Origin: Methylobacterium sp. E-065
GTDB lineage: Bacteria > Pseudomonadota > Alphaproteobacteria > Rhizobiales > Beijerinckiaceae
Direction of reading: 5' to 3'
NCBI RefSeq assembly: GCF_022829605.1
Contig: NZ_JAKSYD010000122.1
Span: 1-64,000 of the forward strand
DNA: 64,000 nucleotides
Shown: positions 29,311-39,496 of the stretch, in pieces
How the letters are laid out: each line of letters begins with the position of its first letter
How positions within the stretch are numbered: the first letter of the stretch is position 1
Made by a program: the position numbers and the translations under genes
The notes under the pieces: generated by a model
Databases searched by the model: none
The model's input: only the letters and a program-made list of their open reading frames with translations
Told to the model about the DNA's origin: nothing

Positions 29311-29757
29311 ATGCTCGCCCTTGCCCTCTCCGCCCTGCTCGCTGTCCTGGCGGGCGCCGGTCTCGTCGTGCAGCAGATCCTGAACGCGAACCTGCGCACC
29401 GGGCTCGCATCGGCATCCTGGGCGGGGGTGGCCAGCTATACGGTCGGCCTCGCCTGCATGGCGCTTCTGGCTGCCGTCCTGCGCGATCCCATCCCAGCCA
29501 CGAGCGTGGCTGGGCGCATCCCCTGGTGGACCTGGAGCGGTGGGCTGTTCGGCGCGCTCTTCATCGGGCTTGCGATTCTGCTGGTCCCGAAGCTCGGCGC
29601 CGCGACCTTCTTCGCCCTGCTGGTGACGGGCCAGATGCTCGCCTCGGTGCTCTTCGATCAGATCGGCCTGCTCGGCCTCGCGCAGCGGCCCATCGACCTG
29701 CCGCGCCTCCTCGGGGTCGGGCTCCTGATCGGCGGCGTCGTGCTGATTCGCCGGTAG
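29311..29757 (+). CDS. DMT-superfamily transporter, YdcZ/DUF606 type
   Basis: 148 aa with about five hydrophobic helices. It opens MLALALSALLAVLAGAGLVVQ and has the family-like GQMLASVLFDQIGLLGL and IDLPRLLGVGLLIGGVVLIRR. These half-size drug/metabolite transporters act as dimers in the inner membrane; the substrate is unknown. The region upstream holds TTGAC and GTCAA arms 19 bases apart (29249-29277), a possible operator for the lost LysR regulator. Its stop is 5 bases from the convergent gmk stop. Confidence 0.8.
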   Translation: MLALALSALLAVLAGAGLVVQQILNANLRTGLASASWAGVASYTVGLACMALLAAVLRDPIPATSVAGRIPWWTWSGGLFGALFIGLAILLVPKLGAATFFALLVTGQMLASVLFDQIGLLGLAQRPIDLPRLLGVGLLIGGVVLIRR

Positions 29758-29762
29758 GGAGC

Positions 29763-30425
29763 TTACGATGTTTCGGCCAGCAGCCCGTCCACGAAGGTCG
29801 CGAGACCCGTCCGGCGGGCGCGCTTCAGCCGCTCGGCCGCGAGGATCCCCTGCAGGGCCCGGAAGGCGTTCTGCAGGTCGTCGTTGACGATGACGTAATC
29901 GTACTCGACCCAGCGCTGGATCTCGGTCCGGGCGTTGGCGAGGCGCTTCTCGATCGTCTCGGCCGAATCCTCGGCCCGGCGCTCCAGGCGCTGGCGCAGC
30001 TCCGCCAGGCTGGGCGGCAGGATGAAGATCGTCACCACGTCCTGGGCGAGTTTGGCGCGCACCTGCCGCGTGCCCTGGTAGTCGATGTCGAAGATCATGT
30101 CCCGGCCGGCGCCCAGCACCTTCTCCACCGGGCGGCGGGGTGTCCCGTAGAAATTGCCGTGGACCTCGGCCCATTCGAGCAGGTCGTCGCGGGCGCGCAG
30201 GTCCTCGAAGGCCTCGCGTTCGATGAAGTGGTAGTGCCGGCCATCGATCTCGGAGGGGCGCCGGGCCCGGGTGGTCACCGAGATCGACAGGTCGAGTGCC
30301 CAGGCGGGGTCCTGCGCCACCGCCCGCGTGAGCGTGGTCTTGCCTGCCCCGGAGGGCGAGGACAGGATCAGGATCAGCCCGCGCCGGGCGATGGTGTCGG
30401 AGACGGTTCCGGCCGGCTCGGTCAT
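29763..30425 (-). CDS. gmk: Guanylate kinase
   Basis: 220 aa. P-loop [10 protein letters not shown] near residues 22-31, the GMP-binding [20 protein letters not shown] and [13 protein letters not shown], and the lid region [13 protein letters not shown]-like. It phosphorylates GMP/dGMP to GDP/dGDP in the cytoplasm. It follows yicC and mltG on the same strand, a conserved alphaproteobacterial order. Confidence 0.95.
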   Translation of the reverse strand: MTEPAGTVSDTIARRGLILILSSPSGAGKTTLTRAVAQDPAWALDLSISVTTRARRPSEIDGRHYHFIEREAFEDLRARDDLLEWAEVHGNFYGTPRRPVEKVLGAGRDMIFDIDYQGTRQVRAKLAQDVVTIFILPPSLAELRQRLERRAEDSAETIEKRLANARTEIQRWVEYDYVIVNDDLQNAFRALQGILAAERLKRARRTGLATFVDGLLAETS

Positions 30426-30464
30426 CGGCGTGGCTCTGCGGTGTTGCGCATCCGTACCCTCACG

Positions 30465-31322
30465 TCACTCGATGTTCTGGACCTGCTCGCGGAACTGCTC
30501 GACCACGGCCTTCAGGTCGAGCCCGATCCGCGACAGGCTGATGTCGTTGGCCTTGGCGCACAAAGTGTTGGCCTCGCGGCCGAATTCCTGAGCCAGAAAA
30601 TCCAGGCGCCGGCCGACCGCACCGCCGGCGGCCAAAAGCTCGCGGGCGCTGTCGAGATGGGCCCGGAGCCGGTCGAGCTCCTCGCGCACGTCGGCCTTGC
30701 CGGCGAGCAGCATCGCCTCCTGATGGAGCCGGTCCGGGTCGAGGCCGGTGCCGCCCAGCGCCGCGACGGCCGCCTCCAGCCGGGCGCGAACCGCCTCGGG
30801 CTGCCGGGCGGGGTTGTCCTCGGCGGCCTGGGTCAGCGCGGCGATCCGGTCGATCTGGGCGGTGACGACCTGTTGCAGCTGGCGCCCTTCGGAGCCGCGC
30901 GCCGCAACGAGATCCGTTACCAGCCGGACCGCCCCTTCGGTCAGGTCCTGGCTGAGTGCATCGCTGTCGGCCGTCTCGTCCTCGACCTCGACGACGCCGC
31001 GCAGGCCGAGCAGCCCGTCCATCGTGGCGGGGGCCATGCCGTCGGGGACCGGCACCCGCGCCACCGCCTGCGCGAGGCCCGCCAGAAGCGCCTGATTGAT
31101 TCGCACGCGCGCGGCCGTCTCGGGCTTGGTCAAGGTAAGAGACAACTGGCACTGGCCGCGGGTGAGCGCCTTCTGGAGCGCGGCACGGGCGGCCTCGCCC
31201 GGCCCGTCCTGGCCGGCCGGCACCCGGACGCGCACCTCGAGGCTGCGCCCGTTGACGCTGCGGACCTCCCAGGCCCAGTGCACCGGCCCGGTGGTGCCCG
31301 CCGCCCGGGCAAAGCCGGTCAT
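30465..31322 (-). CDS. yicC: YicC-family endoribonuclease
   Basis: 285 aa from MTGFARAAG, the hallmark start of the family. Further family marks: WEVRSVNGRSLEVRVRVP near the N-terminus, and a C-terminal segment FLAQEFGREANTLCAKANDI then LSRIGLDLKAVVEQFREQVQNIE. E. coli YicC is an endoribonuclease acting on the RyhB sRNA. The longer reading to 31391 adds 23 residues with no family match. Lies between mltG and gmk. Confidence 0.9.
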   Translation of the reverse strand: MTGFARAAGTTGPVHWAWEVRSVNGRSLEVRVRVPAGQDGPGEAARAALQKALTRGQCQLSLTLTKPETAARVRINQALLAGLAQAVARVPVPDGMAPATMDGLLGLRGVVEVEDETADSDALSQDLTEGAVRLVTDLVAARGSEGRQLQQVVTAQIDRIAALTQAAEDNPARQPEAVRARLEAAVAALGGTGLDPDRLHQEAMLLAGKADVREELDRLRAHLDSARELLAAGGAVGRRLDFLAQEFGREANTLCAKANDISLSRIGLDLKAVVEQFREQVQNIE

Positions 31323-31503
31323 GCTCGCGATCTGGGCCAAGGCGAACCCCGTTGCGGTGAAGATCGGCGCCTGTAGCACGGATCGTCCCACCGGGAAGAG
31401 GCGCCAGCCGGGTTCTTCCGGAGTAAACGACCCTCAAGCATAGGGGAGTGGCCGGATCCTGCTCAGCGGCGCGGACCGGGCCCTGGTGGGTGTCCTTCGT
31501 CCC

Positions 31504-32901
31504 TCAACGCCGGCCCTTGGGCGCGGGCGTCGGCGCCGTGAGCGCCGGCACGGACTTCGGCGAGCCCAGATCGTAGCTGCGGTTCTTCAGCGGATCCAGC
31601 CGTGTGCCCTCGGAGGCGTCGAAGGCCCGGCTGCCCGGCGTGCCGGTTTCGAGGAAGGCCGCGTTCGTGCTTCCCCCGTTGTCACCGGGCGCATAGGCCG
31701 AGGCCCGGCCCGGCGTCGCCGGATCGGGGCCCGGCTCGACCTTGTCGACGGCGTCCGGCGGCGCCTGCCGGCTCTTCTCCACCGCCCGCCAGCGGGCGAC
31801 GTTGCGCTGGTGCGCCTCCAGCGAATCCGCGAAGGCGTGGCCGCCGGTGCCGTCCGCCACGAAGAAGAGGTCCTTGGTGCGGGACGGGTTGGCCACCGCC
31901 TCCAGGGCGGCTTTGCCCGGATTGGCGATCGGGCCCGGCGGCAGGCCCTCGATCACGTAGGTGTTGTAGGGGGTCGGTCGGTCGATCTCGGAGCGCATGA
32001 TTCCGCGGCCCAGCGTGCCGCGCCCGCCCACGAGGCCGTAGACGATCGTCGGGTCCGATTGCAGCTTCATCCGCTTGTTCAGGCGGTTGATGAACACGCC
32101 CGCCACCCGCGGCCGCTCGTCGGCCCGGCCGGTTTCCTTCTCGACGATGGAGGCGAGAGTGACCATCTCGGCCGGTGTCCGCACGGGCACGTCGGCGCTG
32201 CGGCGCAGCCAGATCTGGTTCAGCACCTCGCGCTGCTTCGTCTTCATCAGGTCGACGATCTTCTGGCGCGTCGCGCCGCGTTCGAACTTGTAGGTGTCGG
32301 GCAGGAGCGAGCCCTCCGGCGGAATCTCGTTGATCTCGCCGGTGAGCACGTCATTTTCATTGAGCCGCGCCACGATCTGCTCGGAGGTCAGGCCCTCCGG
32401 GAAGGTGATGGCGTGCTGGACCTGCCGGCCGGTGGCGATCGTGTCGAGCGCGTCGGCGATGCTGGCATGGGCCTTGAACATGTACTCGCCGGCCCGGAGC
32501 GCCGGGCGTCCGCCGAAGCGGGCGGCGAACTCGAACAGGCCGGTATGGTCGATCACGCCCTCGCGCTTCAGAGCGTCGGCGATCTCGCCGGTGCCGCTGG
32601 GCGGAATCACCACGACCTTGTCGGCCGCAAGCGGCCCCGCCTCGCGCACCTGCCGCTGGAACAGCGTGATGCCGATCATCGCCGCGATGGCGATGACCAC
32701 CGCGAAGGTCAGCGCGCCGCTGACGACGCCGACGAAGCTGCCGCGCTCACGCTCGGGGCGCTCCGGGGGCGGCGGGGCGACGGTCGGCTTGATCGCCTCG
32801 CTGGGCGAGCGCGGCGAAAGCCGCTGCGGCAGGGCGGGCTCGTCCGTCGGATCCCGCACGATGCGTTCGGGCGCGGACGTCTTTGAGCGGCGGAAGAACA
32901 T
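31504..32901 (-). CDS. mltG: Endolytic murein transglycosylase MltG
   Basis: 465 aa. A cytoplasmic basic/acidic N-terminal stretch (1-70), one membrane helix (about 75-100, FVGVVSGALTFAVVIAIAAM), a LysM-like region, and the YceG fold. The catalytic Glu is expected in LASIVEKETG near 250, with IDRPTPYNTYVIEGLPPGPI further on. It cuts nascent glycan strands and sets their length. The last ~110 residues are a Pro/Ala/Gly-rich extension absent from E. coli MltG. In many relatives fabF and acpP precede it; here mutM does. Confidence 0.93.
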   Translation of the reverse strand: MFFRRSKTSAPERIVRDPTDEPALPQRLSPRSPSEAIKPTVAPPPPERPERERGSFVGVVSGALTFAVVIAIAAMIGITLFQRQVREAGPLAADKVVVIPPSGTGEIADALKREGVIDHTGLFEFAARFGGRPALRAGEYMFKAHASIADALDTIATGRQVQHAITFPEGLTSEQIVARLNENDVLTGEINEIPPEGSLLPDTYKFERGATRQKIVDLMKTKQREVLNQIWLRRSADVPVRTPAEMVTLASIVEKETGRADERPRVAGVFINRLNKRMKLQSDPTIVYGLVGGRGTLGRGIMRSEIDRPTPYNTYVIEGLPPGPIANPGKAALEAVANPSRTKDLFFVADGTGGHAFADSLEAHQRNVARWRAVEKSRQAPPDAVDKVEPGPDPATPGRASAYAPGDNGGSTNAAFLETGTPGSRAFDASEGTRLDPLKNRSYDLGSPKSVPALTAPTPAPKGRR

Positions 32902-33064
32902 CGGGATCCTGTCTGGGTCCGCGCGACCCGTCACGCGTCGCGGGCCGGGATCGGCTGCCAGCAACCGGGTGCGCACGTCGAGGCTTGAGACCCTAGTCGG
33001 GTTTGTGGCGAAAATGCCGTTCCGCGGCATCGAAGGGCCGGATCGCCGCCATCGGACCGGGCCG

Positions 33065-33955
33065 TCAGCCGGGCGGTTGGCAGGTCACGCACAGGAAGGT
33101 CGAGCGGTTGGCCTGCACGATGCGGGTGATGGCGCCGCCGCATCCGGGCCGGGTGCAGGCGAGGCCGACCCGGTCGTACACCCGGAAGGCGTGCTGGAAG
33201 GCCCCCGAACTGCCGTCGGTGTGGGCGTAGTCGCGCAGCGTCGAGCCGCCGGCCTTCACGGCCGCCTCCAGCACCTGCACGATCGCCTTGGCCAGGGTGT
33301 TGGCCTTCGGGGCGGGCCGCCCGTCGGGCCGGGCGAGGGTTCCGGCCGGGGTCTCGGGATGCAGGCGCGCCCGGTGGAGGGCCTCGCAGACGTAGATGTT
33401 GCCGAGCCCCGCGATCAGGCTCTGGTCGAGCAAGGCGGCCTTCAGCGGCGTGATCTTGTGGCGGAAGAGCCCGGCGATCACCGCGCCGGTGAGCCCGTCC
33501 AGGGGCTCGACACCCATCCGGGCGAAGTGGCGGCAGGTTTCGAGATCGCGGCTTGGGACGAGGTCCATGAAGCCGAAGCGGCGCGCGTCGTTGTAGGTGA
33601 CGGTGGCGCCGGTGCTCATGGCCATCACAACGTGGTCGTGCTTGGGCGTGCCCTGCGCGCCCTCCAGGTAGAAATCCCCCGGCGATAAATTGCTGCCGTC
33701 GGGCAAGGCCACATCGAACCGGCCGCTCATGCCGAGATGCATGATCAGCGTCTCCCCGGAATCGAGGCCGGCGGCGAGGTACTTCGCCCGGCGCGCGAGC
33801 CCGGTCACGGTGCGGCCCTCCAGCCGGGCGGCGAAGCGCTCGGGGAAGGGGAAGCGCAGGTTGGGCCGGCGCAGGGTGACGCGGCTGAACCGGGCCCCGA
33901 CCATGGCAGGCTCCAGCCCCCGCCGCACCGTCTCGACCTCGGGAAGCTCCGGCAT
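33065..33955 (-). CDS. mutM: Formamidopyrimidine-DNA glycosylase
   Basis: 296 aa. Mature N-terminus [13 protein letters not shown] supplies the catalytic Pro and Glu. LIMHLGMSG, the H2TH segment [23 protein letters not shown] and the C-terminal zinc finger (CTRPGCGG ... FLCVTCQ) are complete. It removes 8-oxoguanine and formamidopyrimidines and nicks the abasic site. Start set at the ATG that puts Pro at position 2. Confidence 0.95.
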   Translation of the reverse strand: MPELPEVETVRRGLEPAMVGARFSRVTLRRPNLRFPFPERFAARLEGRTVTGLARRAKYLAAGLDSGETLIMHLGMSGRFDVALPDGSNLSPGDFYLEGAQGTPKHDHVVMAMSTGATVTYNDARRFGFMDLVPSRDLETCRHFARMGVEPLDGLTGAVIAGLFRHKITPLKAALLDQSLIAGLGNIYVCEALHRARLHPETPAGTLARPDGRPAPKANTLAKAIVQVLEAAVKAGGSTLRDYAHTDGSSGAFQHAFRVYDRVGLACTRPGCGGAITRIVQANRSTFLCVTCQPPG

Positions 33956-34052
33956 CTCACTCGCGGCTCGCGGCGCCTCGTGCGCCAGATGTCGGATATC
34001 GGCGGGATCGGCCGAGGCCGCAACGGCTTGGCCCCGCGCGGTTTGCCGCTCC

Positions 34053-34691
34053 TCAGCGCCGCCGCAGCCGGACGTAGAGTGCGCCGCCGCCGCCATGGTG
34101 GCGCGCGGCCTCCTCGAAGCCCAGCACGATGCCGTGAAGGTCCGGCCCCCGCAGCCAGTGCGGTACGCTGCGGCGGAGCACGCCGCGCTCGGCGAACGCC
34201 TCTCCGTAACGTGAGCCGCCCTTGCCGGTGACGACCAGCACATAGGCATGTCCGGCGGCCCGGGCCCGGAGCAGGAAGCCCGTCAGCGCGGCATGCGCCT
34301 CGGCCTGCACCATCCCGTGCAGATCGATCCGCGCGTCGATGGCGAGCCGGCCCCGGCGCAGACCGACCTTCGCGGTCCGCTCCAGCCCGGCACTCGGAAC
34401 GTGGCTCTGAGGCGGCGCCTGGTAGGGCAGGGCGGTGGCGGGACGCGGCGGCTCCGAAGCCGGTTTGGGCGGGGGCTTCTTGGCGCGCGGCTTTTTCGCG
34501 CTCGGCGGCGCGGTCGGCTTCAGGATCGGGGCCGTCAGCGCCGGCATCGTGGCGGTCGCAGGCACCGGGGCGGGGACCGCCTCGGGAATCGGCGTGGCGC
34601 GGCCCGGCAGCGGCGTCACCAGCTTGGCGATCGCGTCCCAGAGCCGGGTCTCCCCGGCGCTGAGGCGGCGCCCGCGGCGGGGCGGCCTCAT
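34053..34691 (-). CDS. Smr-domain protein (possible endonuclease)
   Basis: 212 aa. A basic N-terminus [19 protein letters not shown], a long Pro/Ala/Lys linker (about 25-110), then an Smr domain with [24 protein letters not shown] and [14 protein letters not shown]. Smr domains related to MutS2 nick DNA or cleave RNA. It overlaps the end of mltA by 4 bases (ATGA), as is usual in alphaproteobacteria (timA-mltA-smr). Confidence 0.88.
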   Translation of the reverse strand: MRPPRRGRRLSAGETRLWDAIAKLVTPLPGRATPIPEAVPAPVPATATMPALTAPILKPTAPPSAKKPRAKKPPPKPASEPPRPATALPYQAPPQSHVPSAGLERTAKVGLRRGRLAIDARIDLHGMVQAEAHAALTGFLLRARAAGHAYVLVVTGKGGSRYGEAFAERGVLRRSVPHWLRGPDLHGIVLGFEEAARHHGGGGALYVRLRRR

Positions 34692-35869
34692 CGGGCGCTC
34701 CCGCCCGGCATGGCCTTCGGCAGAAGCACCACGAAGCCGATCGCGTCGCGCAGGTTCCCGGCCACGATGCCGGCCTGCGCGCCGGTCCCGACGAACAGAT
34801 CGCCCCGGGCCGGGCCGACGATCGCCGAGCCCGTATCGGCCGCGATCACGAGGCGCCCGGCCTCGCCCGGCGCCGCACCCGGAAGCGGCCCCGCGAGCCA
34901 GAACGGCAGCCCGTAGCGCCACAGAGACGCGTCCACCGCGAGGCTGCGGCCGGGGCTGAGCGGCGCGTTCGCGGCCCCCGGCGGCCCGAGGGCCGGATCC
35001 TCGATCGGGGCGAGGCGGAAGAAGATGTAGGAGGCGTTCGCCCGGATCAGGCGCTTGGCGATATCGGGGTGATCGCGCAGCCAGCCGGTCCAGCGGGCCA
35101 GCGTCAGGCCTTCCAGGGGCAGATGCCCCTCCTGCACGATCAGCTTGGCCACCGCCGTGTAGGGCCGCCCGTTGCGCCCGTCGTACAGCACCCGCACCGC
35201 GCGTCCGTCGGGCAGGCGCACGCGCCCGGAGCCCTGGACCTGAAGGAGCAGCAGATCGACCGCGTCGCGCAGCCACAGGATCGGTCGCGCCTGCGCGCCG
35301 AGGGCTCCGTCCTCGATGGCGGCGCGGTCAGGGTAGGGGCCGAACCCGTCCGCGGTGGCGCGGGCGGCGCGCAGGGATGGATCGAGACCGGGTCGGGTCT
35401 CGCCGGGGCCGAGGGACACGAGGTCGTCGGGTCGGGCGAGGACCGGCGTCGGAAAGTCCGGTCCCGGATCGAGCGAGCCCACCAGCTCGGGTTCGAAATA
35501 GCCGGTGAGGAAGCCGGTCTGGCCGGCACCCGCGCGGTCGATGCGGAAGGCGTCGAAGCGATCCCGGAAGAACGCGGCCGCGTCCGGCACATCCCCTTTC
35601 GCCGCCGCACAGGCCTCGGCGAGTGCGGCTGCGTCACCGGCGATCCCGGCGGGCTGCGGCAGAGCCGGCGCCGGGGCGACGCAGACCCGGCGGAACGCGT
35701 CCAGGGCTGCGGCAACGTCCTGTCCGGGAAAACCCGGAAGGGCCTCGATGGAGATCGGTGTCAGGGTTGCGCCGCCGACCACGGCCGGCGCGGCGGCCGA
35801 TACTCCTGTCGGAGCCATCGCCAAAAGGGCAGCCGTGACGGCTCCGGGCCAGGTGCGCGGGATCGTCAC
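34688..35869 (-). CDS. mltA: Membrane-bound lytic murein transglycosylase A
   Basis: 393 aa with a signal peptide ending near GVSAAAPA; no clear lipobox Cys. The MltA barrel starts [18 protein letters not shown], has [17 protein letters not shown] and YAHR-like NASYIFF motifs, and the 3D domain with [19 protein letters not shown] that holds the catalytic Asp. It trims peptidoglycan in the periplasm. Translationally coupled to smr; timA precedes it by 18 bases. Confidence 0.93.
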   Translation of the reverse strand: MTIPRTWPGAVTAALLAMAPTGVSAAAPAVVGGATLTPISIEALPGFPGQDVAAALDAFRRVCVAPAPALPQPAGIAGDAAALAEACAAAKGDVPDAAAFFRDRFDAFRIDRAGAGQTGFLTGYFEPELVGSLDPGPDFPTPVLARPDDLVSLGPGETRPGLDPSLRAARATADGFGPYPDRAAIEDGALGAQARPILWLRDAVDLLLLQVQGSGRVRLPDGRAVRVLYDGRNGRPYTAVAKLIVQEGHLPLEGLTLARWTGWLRDHPDIAKRLIRANASYIFFRLAPIEDPALGPPGAANAPLSPGRSLAVDASLWRYGLPFWLAGPLPGAAPGEAGRLVIAADTGSAIVGPARGDLFVGTGAQAGIVAGNLRDAIGFVVLLPKAMPGGSAR

Positions 35870-35887
35870 GATGCAGCTATCAAGCGG

Positions 35888-36601
35888 TCAGGCGCCGGCC
35901 TCGGTGGCCACGAGCTGCCAGTTCGGGTCGCGCGAGCCGAGGGTCCGCGCAAAGGTCCAGACATCGGGCACCTCGACCACGGTCTCGGCGCTGCCATCCA
36001 CCACCTTGCCCTCGGCATTGCGGGTGGCGGTGATGAGGTTCGACAGGAACCGTACAGTGATCTGCGCGACCCGATTGCGCACCTCGACCGCCACGATCTC
36101 GGCCTTGTCGATCGACACGAAGGTGGTCTCCAGGGTCTGCCGGTTGCGCTCGCGCTCCGCGATCGCCCGCTCGAACGCCTCGCCGACCTCCTTGGACAGG
36201 AGCCCGCGCAGGGTCTTCCGGTCGCCCTTGGCGAAGGCGATCATGATCGCTTCGTAGGCCGACTTGGAGCCCTCCAGGAACGCGCGCGGATCGAAGCCCG
36301 GCTCGGCCTGGGCACAGGCTTCGAGGCCCCGGGCGACCTCGGAGCCGGGCTCGGCGATTCCGCGCCAGTCGCGCGACGCCGGAGCGGCGGCCGGGGGCGG
36401 GGCCGCTCGGTCGGCGCCCGGCAGGCGCACGACGTTGTCGCCCTCGCTGCGCGCCTGCGGCTCGGTGCGGCTGCGGTCGACCGGCTTGAACGGCGAGCGT
36501 TCCGCGCCGGTCTTCTGGCCCAGCACCGAGCGCAGACGCCAGATCACGAAGACCGCAAGCGCGAGGAAGATGATCGTCGTAACGTCGAAACTGTCCTGCA
36601 T
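35888..36601 (-). CDS. Tim44/TimA-domain membrane protein
   Basis: 237 aa. One N-terminal membrane helix ([19 protein letters not shown]), a Pro-rich linker, then the Tim44-like domain (about residues 95-237: [47 protein letters not shown]). It is the bacterial relative of mitochondrial Tim44, called TimA in Caulobacter. Its exact role is not settled. Start at the ATG 36601 is preferred to an upstream extension. Divergent from secB. Confidence 0.88.
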   Translation of the reverse strand: MQDSFDVTTIIFLALAVFVIWRLRSVLGQKTGAERSPFKPVDRSRTEPQARSEGDNVVRLPGADRAAPPPAAAPASRDWRGIAEPGSEVARGLEACAQAEPGFDPRAFLEGSKSAYEAIMIAFAKGDRKTLRGLLSKEVGEAFERAIAERERNRQTLETTFVSIDKAEIVAVEVRNRVAQITVRFLSNLITATRNAEGKVVDGSAETVVEVPDVWTFARTLGSRDPNWQLVATEAGA

Positions 36602-36946
36602 CACCGATCCGATGGTGGCCGCGGCGCGACCCTGGGCCCCTTGCTCAGGTCGCGCGCACTGCGACGCCGGCAAAGCGCGCATAATCCTGGCGACTCATAT
36701 CTGACCAACGCGCCGGGAGCGAGCCGGTTATACCCGCGCATCCCGAACCCGCGATCAGGTTCCGATATGGGTCACGGCGGCCGCCGCGGCCAGCGCCCCG
36801 CCAGCTCGCGCGACCAGCTCGCTTGTCCAGGCCCGGCGCCCGTGTTAGCGGCCCTGCCGTTCGGGGCAGTTCCGCGGCGCGATCCAGCGGCACCCGCTGA
36901 GACAACCCGCGCCGGCTCCGCCGGCCGATCGAGAGGGAAAATCCGC
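36602..36946. other. Divergent intergenic region between the Tim44-domain gene and secB
   Basis: 345 bases with no convincing gene. On the minus strand a TTGGTC and an ATTATG 17 bases apart (around 36690-36718) could be a promoter for the Tim44-domain gene. For secB I see only a GAGAGGGAAAA ribosome-binding region before the ATG. Nothing else recognised. Confidence 0.3.
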
Positions 36947-37447
36947 ATGGCCGATTCACCGGCAGCGAACGGCAACGGCGGCGGCATGCCGCAGGGCGAT
37001 ATGCCGATGATCAACGCCCTGGCGCAGTACACGAAGGATCTCTCCTTCGAGAATCCGAACGCGCCGCGCTCCCTGCAGCCCAAGGAGGGCCAGGGGCCGC
37101 AGATCAACATCCAGGTCAACGTCAACGCGTCGCAGCTCTCGGAGACGGACTTCGAGGTCGAGCTCAAGCTCGATGGCGACGCCAAGATCCAGAGCGAGGT
37201 TCTGTTCGCGTTCGAGGTGACCTATGCGGGCGTGTTCCGCCTGCAGAACATCCCGGCCGACCAGATCCATCCGGCCGTGATGATCGAGTGCCCGCGCCTG
37301 CTGTTCCCCTTCGCCCGCCAGATCGTGGCCGAAGCGGTGCGCAACGGCGGCTTCCCGCCGCTCTACATCGATCCGATCGACTTCGTCGGCCTGTACCGGC
37401 AGAAGGTCATGGAGCAGCAGGGCGCGCAGGGCCCGCTCGACTCCTGA
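36947..37447 (+). CDS. secB: Protein-export chaperone SecB
   Basis: 166 aa. A Gly/Asn/Met-rich lead of ~20 residues precedes [73 protein letters not shown]. SecB is a tetramer that keeps preproteins unfolded and hands them to SecA. The acidic end of the long form is replaced by [10 protein letters not shown]. Divergent from the timA gene as in many alphaproteobacteria. Confidence 0.96.
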   Translation: MADSPAANGNGGGMPQGDMPMINALAQYTKDLSFENPNAPRSLQPKEGQGPQINIQVNVNASQLSETDFEVELKLDGDAKIQSEVLFAFEVTYAGVFRLQNIPADQIHPAVMIECPRLLFPFARQIVAEAVRNGGFPPLYIDPIDFVGLYRQKVMEQQGAQGPLDS

Positions 37448-37481
37448 GCCTCCGACCGGTGTCGTGACCCCCAGTGGCCCT

Positions 37482-37850
37482 TCAGCGGCCACCGGACCCA
37501 CGATAGGCCGCGGCCAACGCGCGCAGCGCGTCCGCGGCCGGCCCCCGCAAGGGGCGCGCGTGCAGCATGATCCGGGTGAGCGGGAGTTCGGGTAGGCCGA
37601 GACGGTCGCCGCATTCCACCACCCCGGCCGGCGCCGTGCTCGGTGCCAGCGCTGCCACCGCGAGTCCAGCCGCCACGGCGGCACCGATTGCCGCCACGCC
37701 ACCGCCGACGAACACCTCCCGCCAAGGCAGGCCGGCCGCGTCGGGGGCCGCCTCGGCCGTCATCCGGACATTGCAGGAACTTGCCAGGGTGGCGAGCGGC
37801 AACGGCCGTCCCGACTCCTGGAAAGCGAGCCCGGTCGCGTCGTCGTCGGA
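37482..37850 (-). pseudogene. LysR-type regulator remnant (C-terminal half of effector domain)
   Basis: The frame is open to 37874, but only about 115 residues resemble LysR: RPLPLATLASSCNVRMTAEA, then DAAGLPWREVFVGGG, AAVAAGLAVAALAPS and the closing RLGLPELPLTRIMLHARPLR. This is the last third of a LysR effector-binding domain. The DNA-binding HTH and the first half of the sensor (about 170-180 residues) are missing. At its 5' end the sequence passes directly into a plus-strand tautomerase remnant, which points to deletion of a shared divergent promoter. Confidence 0.7.
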
Positions 37851-37885
37851 AGCGGCTTCTGGTTTCCGTTTCAAGGCGCTCTGCG

Positions 37886-38131
37886 GCCGGTTTCGCCTTC
37901 GGGCCCCACTATCTCAGCATCGCGCGGGACGCGGATCTGGTGGTGATCCAGATCACCGCCAATGCGACCCGCACGATCGACCAGAAGCGTGCCCTCTACG
38001 CGGCCATCGCCCGCAACCTCGCGGATAACCCCGGGGTGAAGCCCGGCAACGTGTTCGTCAATCTGGTCGAGGTCTCGCCAGAAAACTGGTCATTCGGCGA
38101 CGGACTTATGCAGGACGGGCCGCCCATGTGA
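37886..38131 (+). pseudogene. Tautomerase-family protein remnant (N-terminus missing)
   Basis: About 80 codons match the C-terminal half of two-domain tautomerase-family proteins: FGPHYLSIARDADLVVIQIT, RTIDQKRALYAAIARNLADN, GVKPGNVFVNLVEVSPENWS, FGDG. The N-terminal ~50 residues with the catalytic Pro at position 2 are missing, and no start codon with a ribosome-binding site is seen. Upstream the frame reads antisense to the LysR remnant. Confidence 0.65.
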
Positions 38132-38201
38132 CGGAGGGCAGGCTTGACCGCACGGGTGCCACGGCTCAGTTCGGGCACCCCTTGCAGTTTCGCCGGTCGG
38201 A

Positions 38202-39434
38202 ATGTCTCCCACAACGCATCTTGCCTTCATCAACGTCTTCATCGGCGACATCCAGGGCGGTCTCGGCCCGTTTCTCGGAACCTGGCTGGCCGAGGCGGCC
38301 TCATGGAGTCCGGCGCGGGTCGGCTTCGTCATCACGCTGGTCGGGTTCGGGACGCTGTTCCTGAGCGGCCCGTTCGGCGCGCTGGTGGACCGCTTTCCGA
38401 AGCCCCGCCTGCTGATCGCGCTCGCCTGCAGCGGGATTCTGGCCGGGACGCTGCTCCTGCTGCCGGCGCGCAGCTTCGCCGCGGTGCTGTTCGCCCAGCT
38501 CCTGGCCGCAGCGGGCGGCACGCTGTTGCTGCCGGCGGTCGCCGCCTTGACCCTCGGGATCGTCGGGAAGGACGGCTTTCCCAAGCAGCAGGGGCGCAAT
38601 CAGGCCTTCAACCATATCGGTATCCTGGTCGCGGCCGGCGGCATCAGCCTGGGGACGGGGTATTTCGGCCCGGCCATCGCCTTCTGGGTGCTCGGCGCCA
38701 TGGCGGTGGCCGCGATCGTCGCGAGCCTGACGACGCCGGCCAGCGCCTGGAACCGGCGGCGGGCGGTGGGATGGCAGGAGGATGCGGAGGACGAGCCCCA
38801 GCGCGGCGGAATCCGGCAGGTCCTGGGTAACCGCCGGCTCCTCGTGCTGACGGTGGCGCTGACCCTGTTCAACCTCGGCAATGGCGGCATGCTCTCGCTG
38901 CTCGGCCAGAAGCTCGTGGCCACCGCGGCTGACGCGACCACCTGGACGGCCCGCTACGTGATGGTCGCGCAGCTCGTGATGGTGCCGGTGGCGCTGTTTG
39001 CCGGCTCGCTCGCGGACAAGCGGGGGCGGCGCCAGCTTCTGATGGTCGCCTTTGCGGTTCTGCCGGTCCGGGCCGTCATGTCCGGCCTGATCGACGATCC
39101 GGTCTGGCTCATCGCCGCCGAGGTTCTGGACGGCGTGGCCTCGGGGATCGTCGGGGTGGCGGTGCCGGTGGTGGTCGCGGACCTGACCTGGGGCTCCGGC
39201 CGGACCCAGACGGCCCTAGGCAGCGTCAATGCGGTGCAGGGAGTCGGGGGCGCCCTGTCGGGCTGGTACGGCGGCTTGTCCTACAGCCTGTTCGGCTGGA
39301 CCGGCGCGTTCCTCGCCCTCGGCGTGCCGGCGCTTTTCGCCCTGGGCCTCGTGATCTGGCTCGACGCCACGCCCGAGCCCGGCCGACGCCGCAAGCGGCG
39401 GGAGCGGCGCAGCGCGGCGATGCAGCAGGCCTGA
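38202..39434 (+). CDS. MFS transporter
   Basis: 410 aa with about 12 membrane helices and basic ends. The MFS motif between helices 2 and 3 is GALVDRFPKPRLL; the second half has the equivalent GSLADKRGRRQLLM. It looks like an uptake or efflux permease of the drug-resistance type, but no substrate can be read. It follows a broken lysR/tautomerase pair, so it may have lost its regulator. The ATG at 38202 lacks a strong ribosome-binding site. Confidence 0.85.
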   Translation: MSPTTHLAFINVFIGDIQGGLGPFLGTWLAEAASWSPARVGFVITLVGFGTLFLSGPFGALVDRFPKPRLLIALACSGILAGTLLLLPARSFAAVLFAQLLAAAGGTLLLPAVAALTLGIVGKDGFPKQQGRNQAFNHIGILVAAGGISLGTGYFGPAIAFWVLGAMAVAAIVASLTTPASAWNRRRAVGWQEDAEDEPQRGGIRQVLGNRRLLVLTVALTLFNLGNGGMLSLLGQKLVATAADATTWTARYVMVAQLVMVPVALFAGSLADKRGRRQLLMVAFAVLPVRAVMSGLIDDPVWLIAAEVLDGVASGIVGVAVPVVVADLTWGSGRTQTALGSVNAVQGVGGALSGWYGGLSYSLFGWTGAFLALGVPALFALGLVIWLDATPEPGRRRKRRERRSAAMQQA

Positions 39435-39445
39435 GCCCCGGACAC

Positions 39446-39478
39446 AAAAAAGCCCGGCCAAACGGACCGGGCTTGTTT
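39446..39478. terminator. Bidirectional intrinsic terminator between MFS gene and rpoH
   Basis: AAGCCCGG / CCGGGCTT stem (39450-39457 with 39467-39474), preceded by a run of A and followed by GTTT. It can end the plus-strand MFS transcript and, better, the minus-strand rpoH transcript through the A-run read as T. Confidence 0.75.
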
Positions 39479-39496
39479 CAACGTCTGTAAGGTCGA

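Noticed and set aside
37482-37874. A complete 130-aa gene starting MKRKPEA
   Set aside because: Only the part up to about 37850 matches LysR and it lacks the DNA-binding half; the supposed start has no ribosome-binding site.
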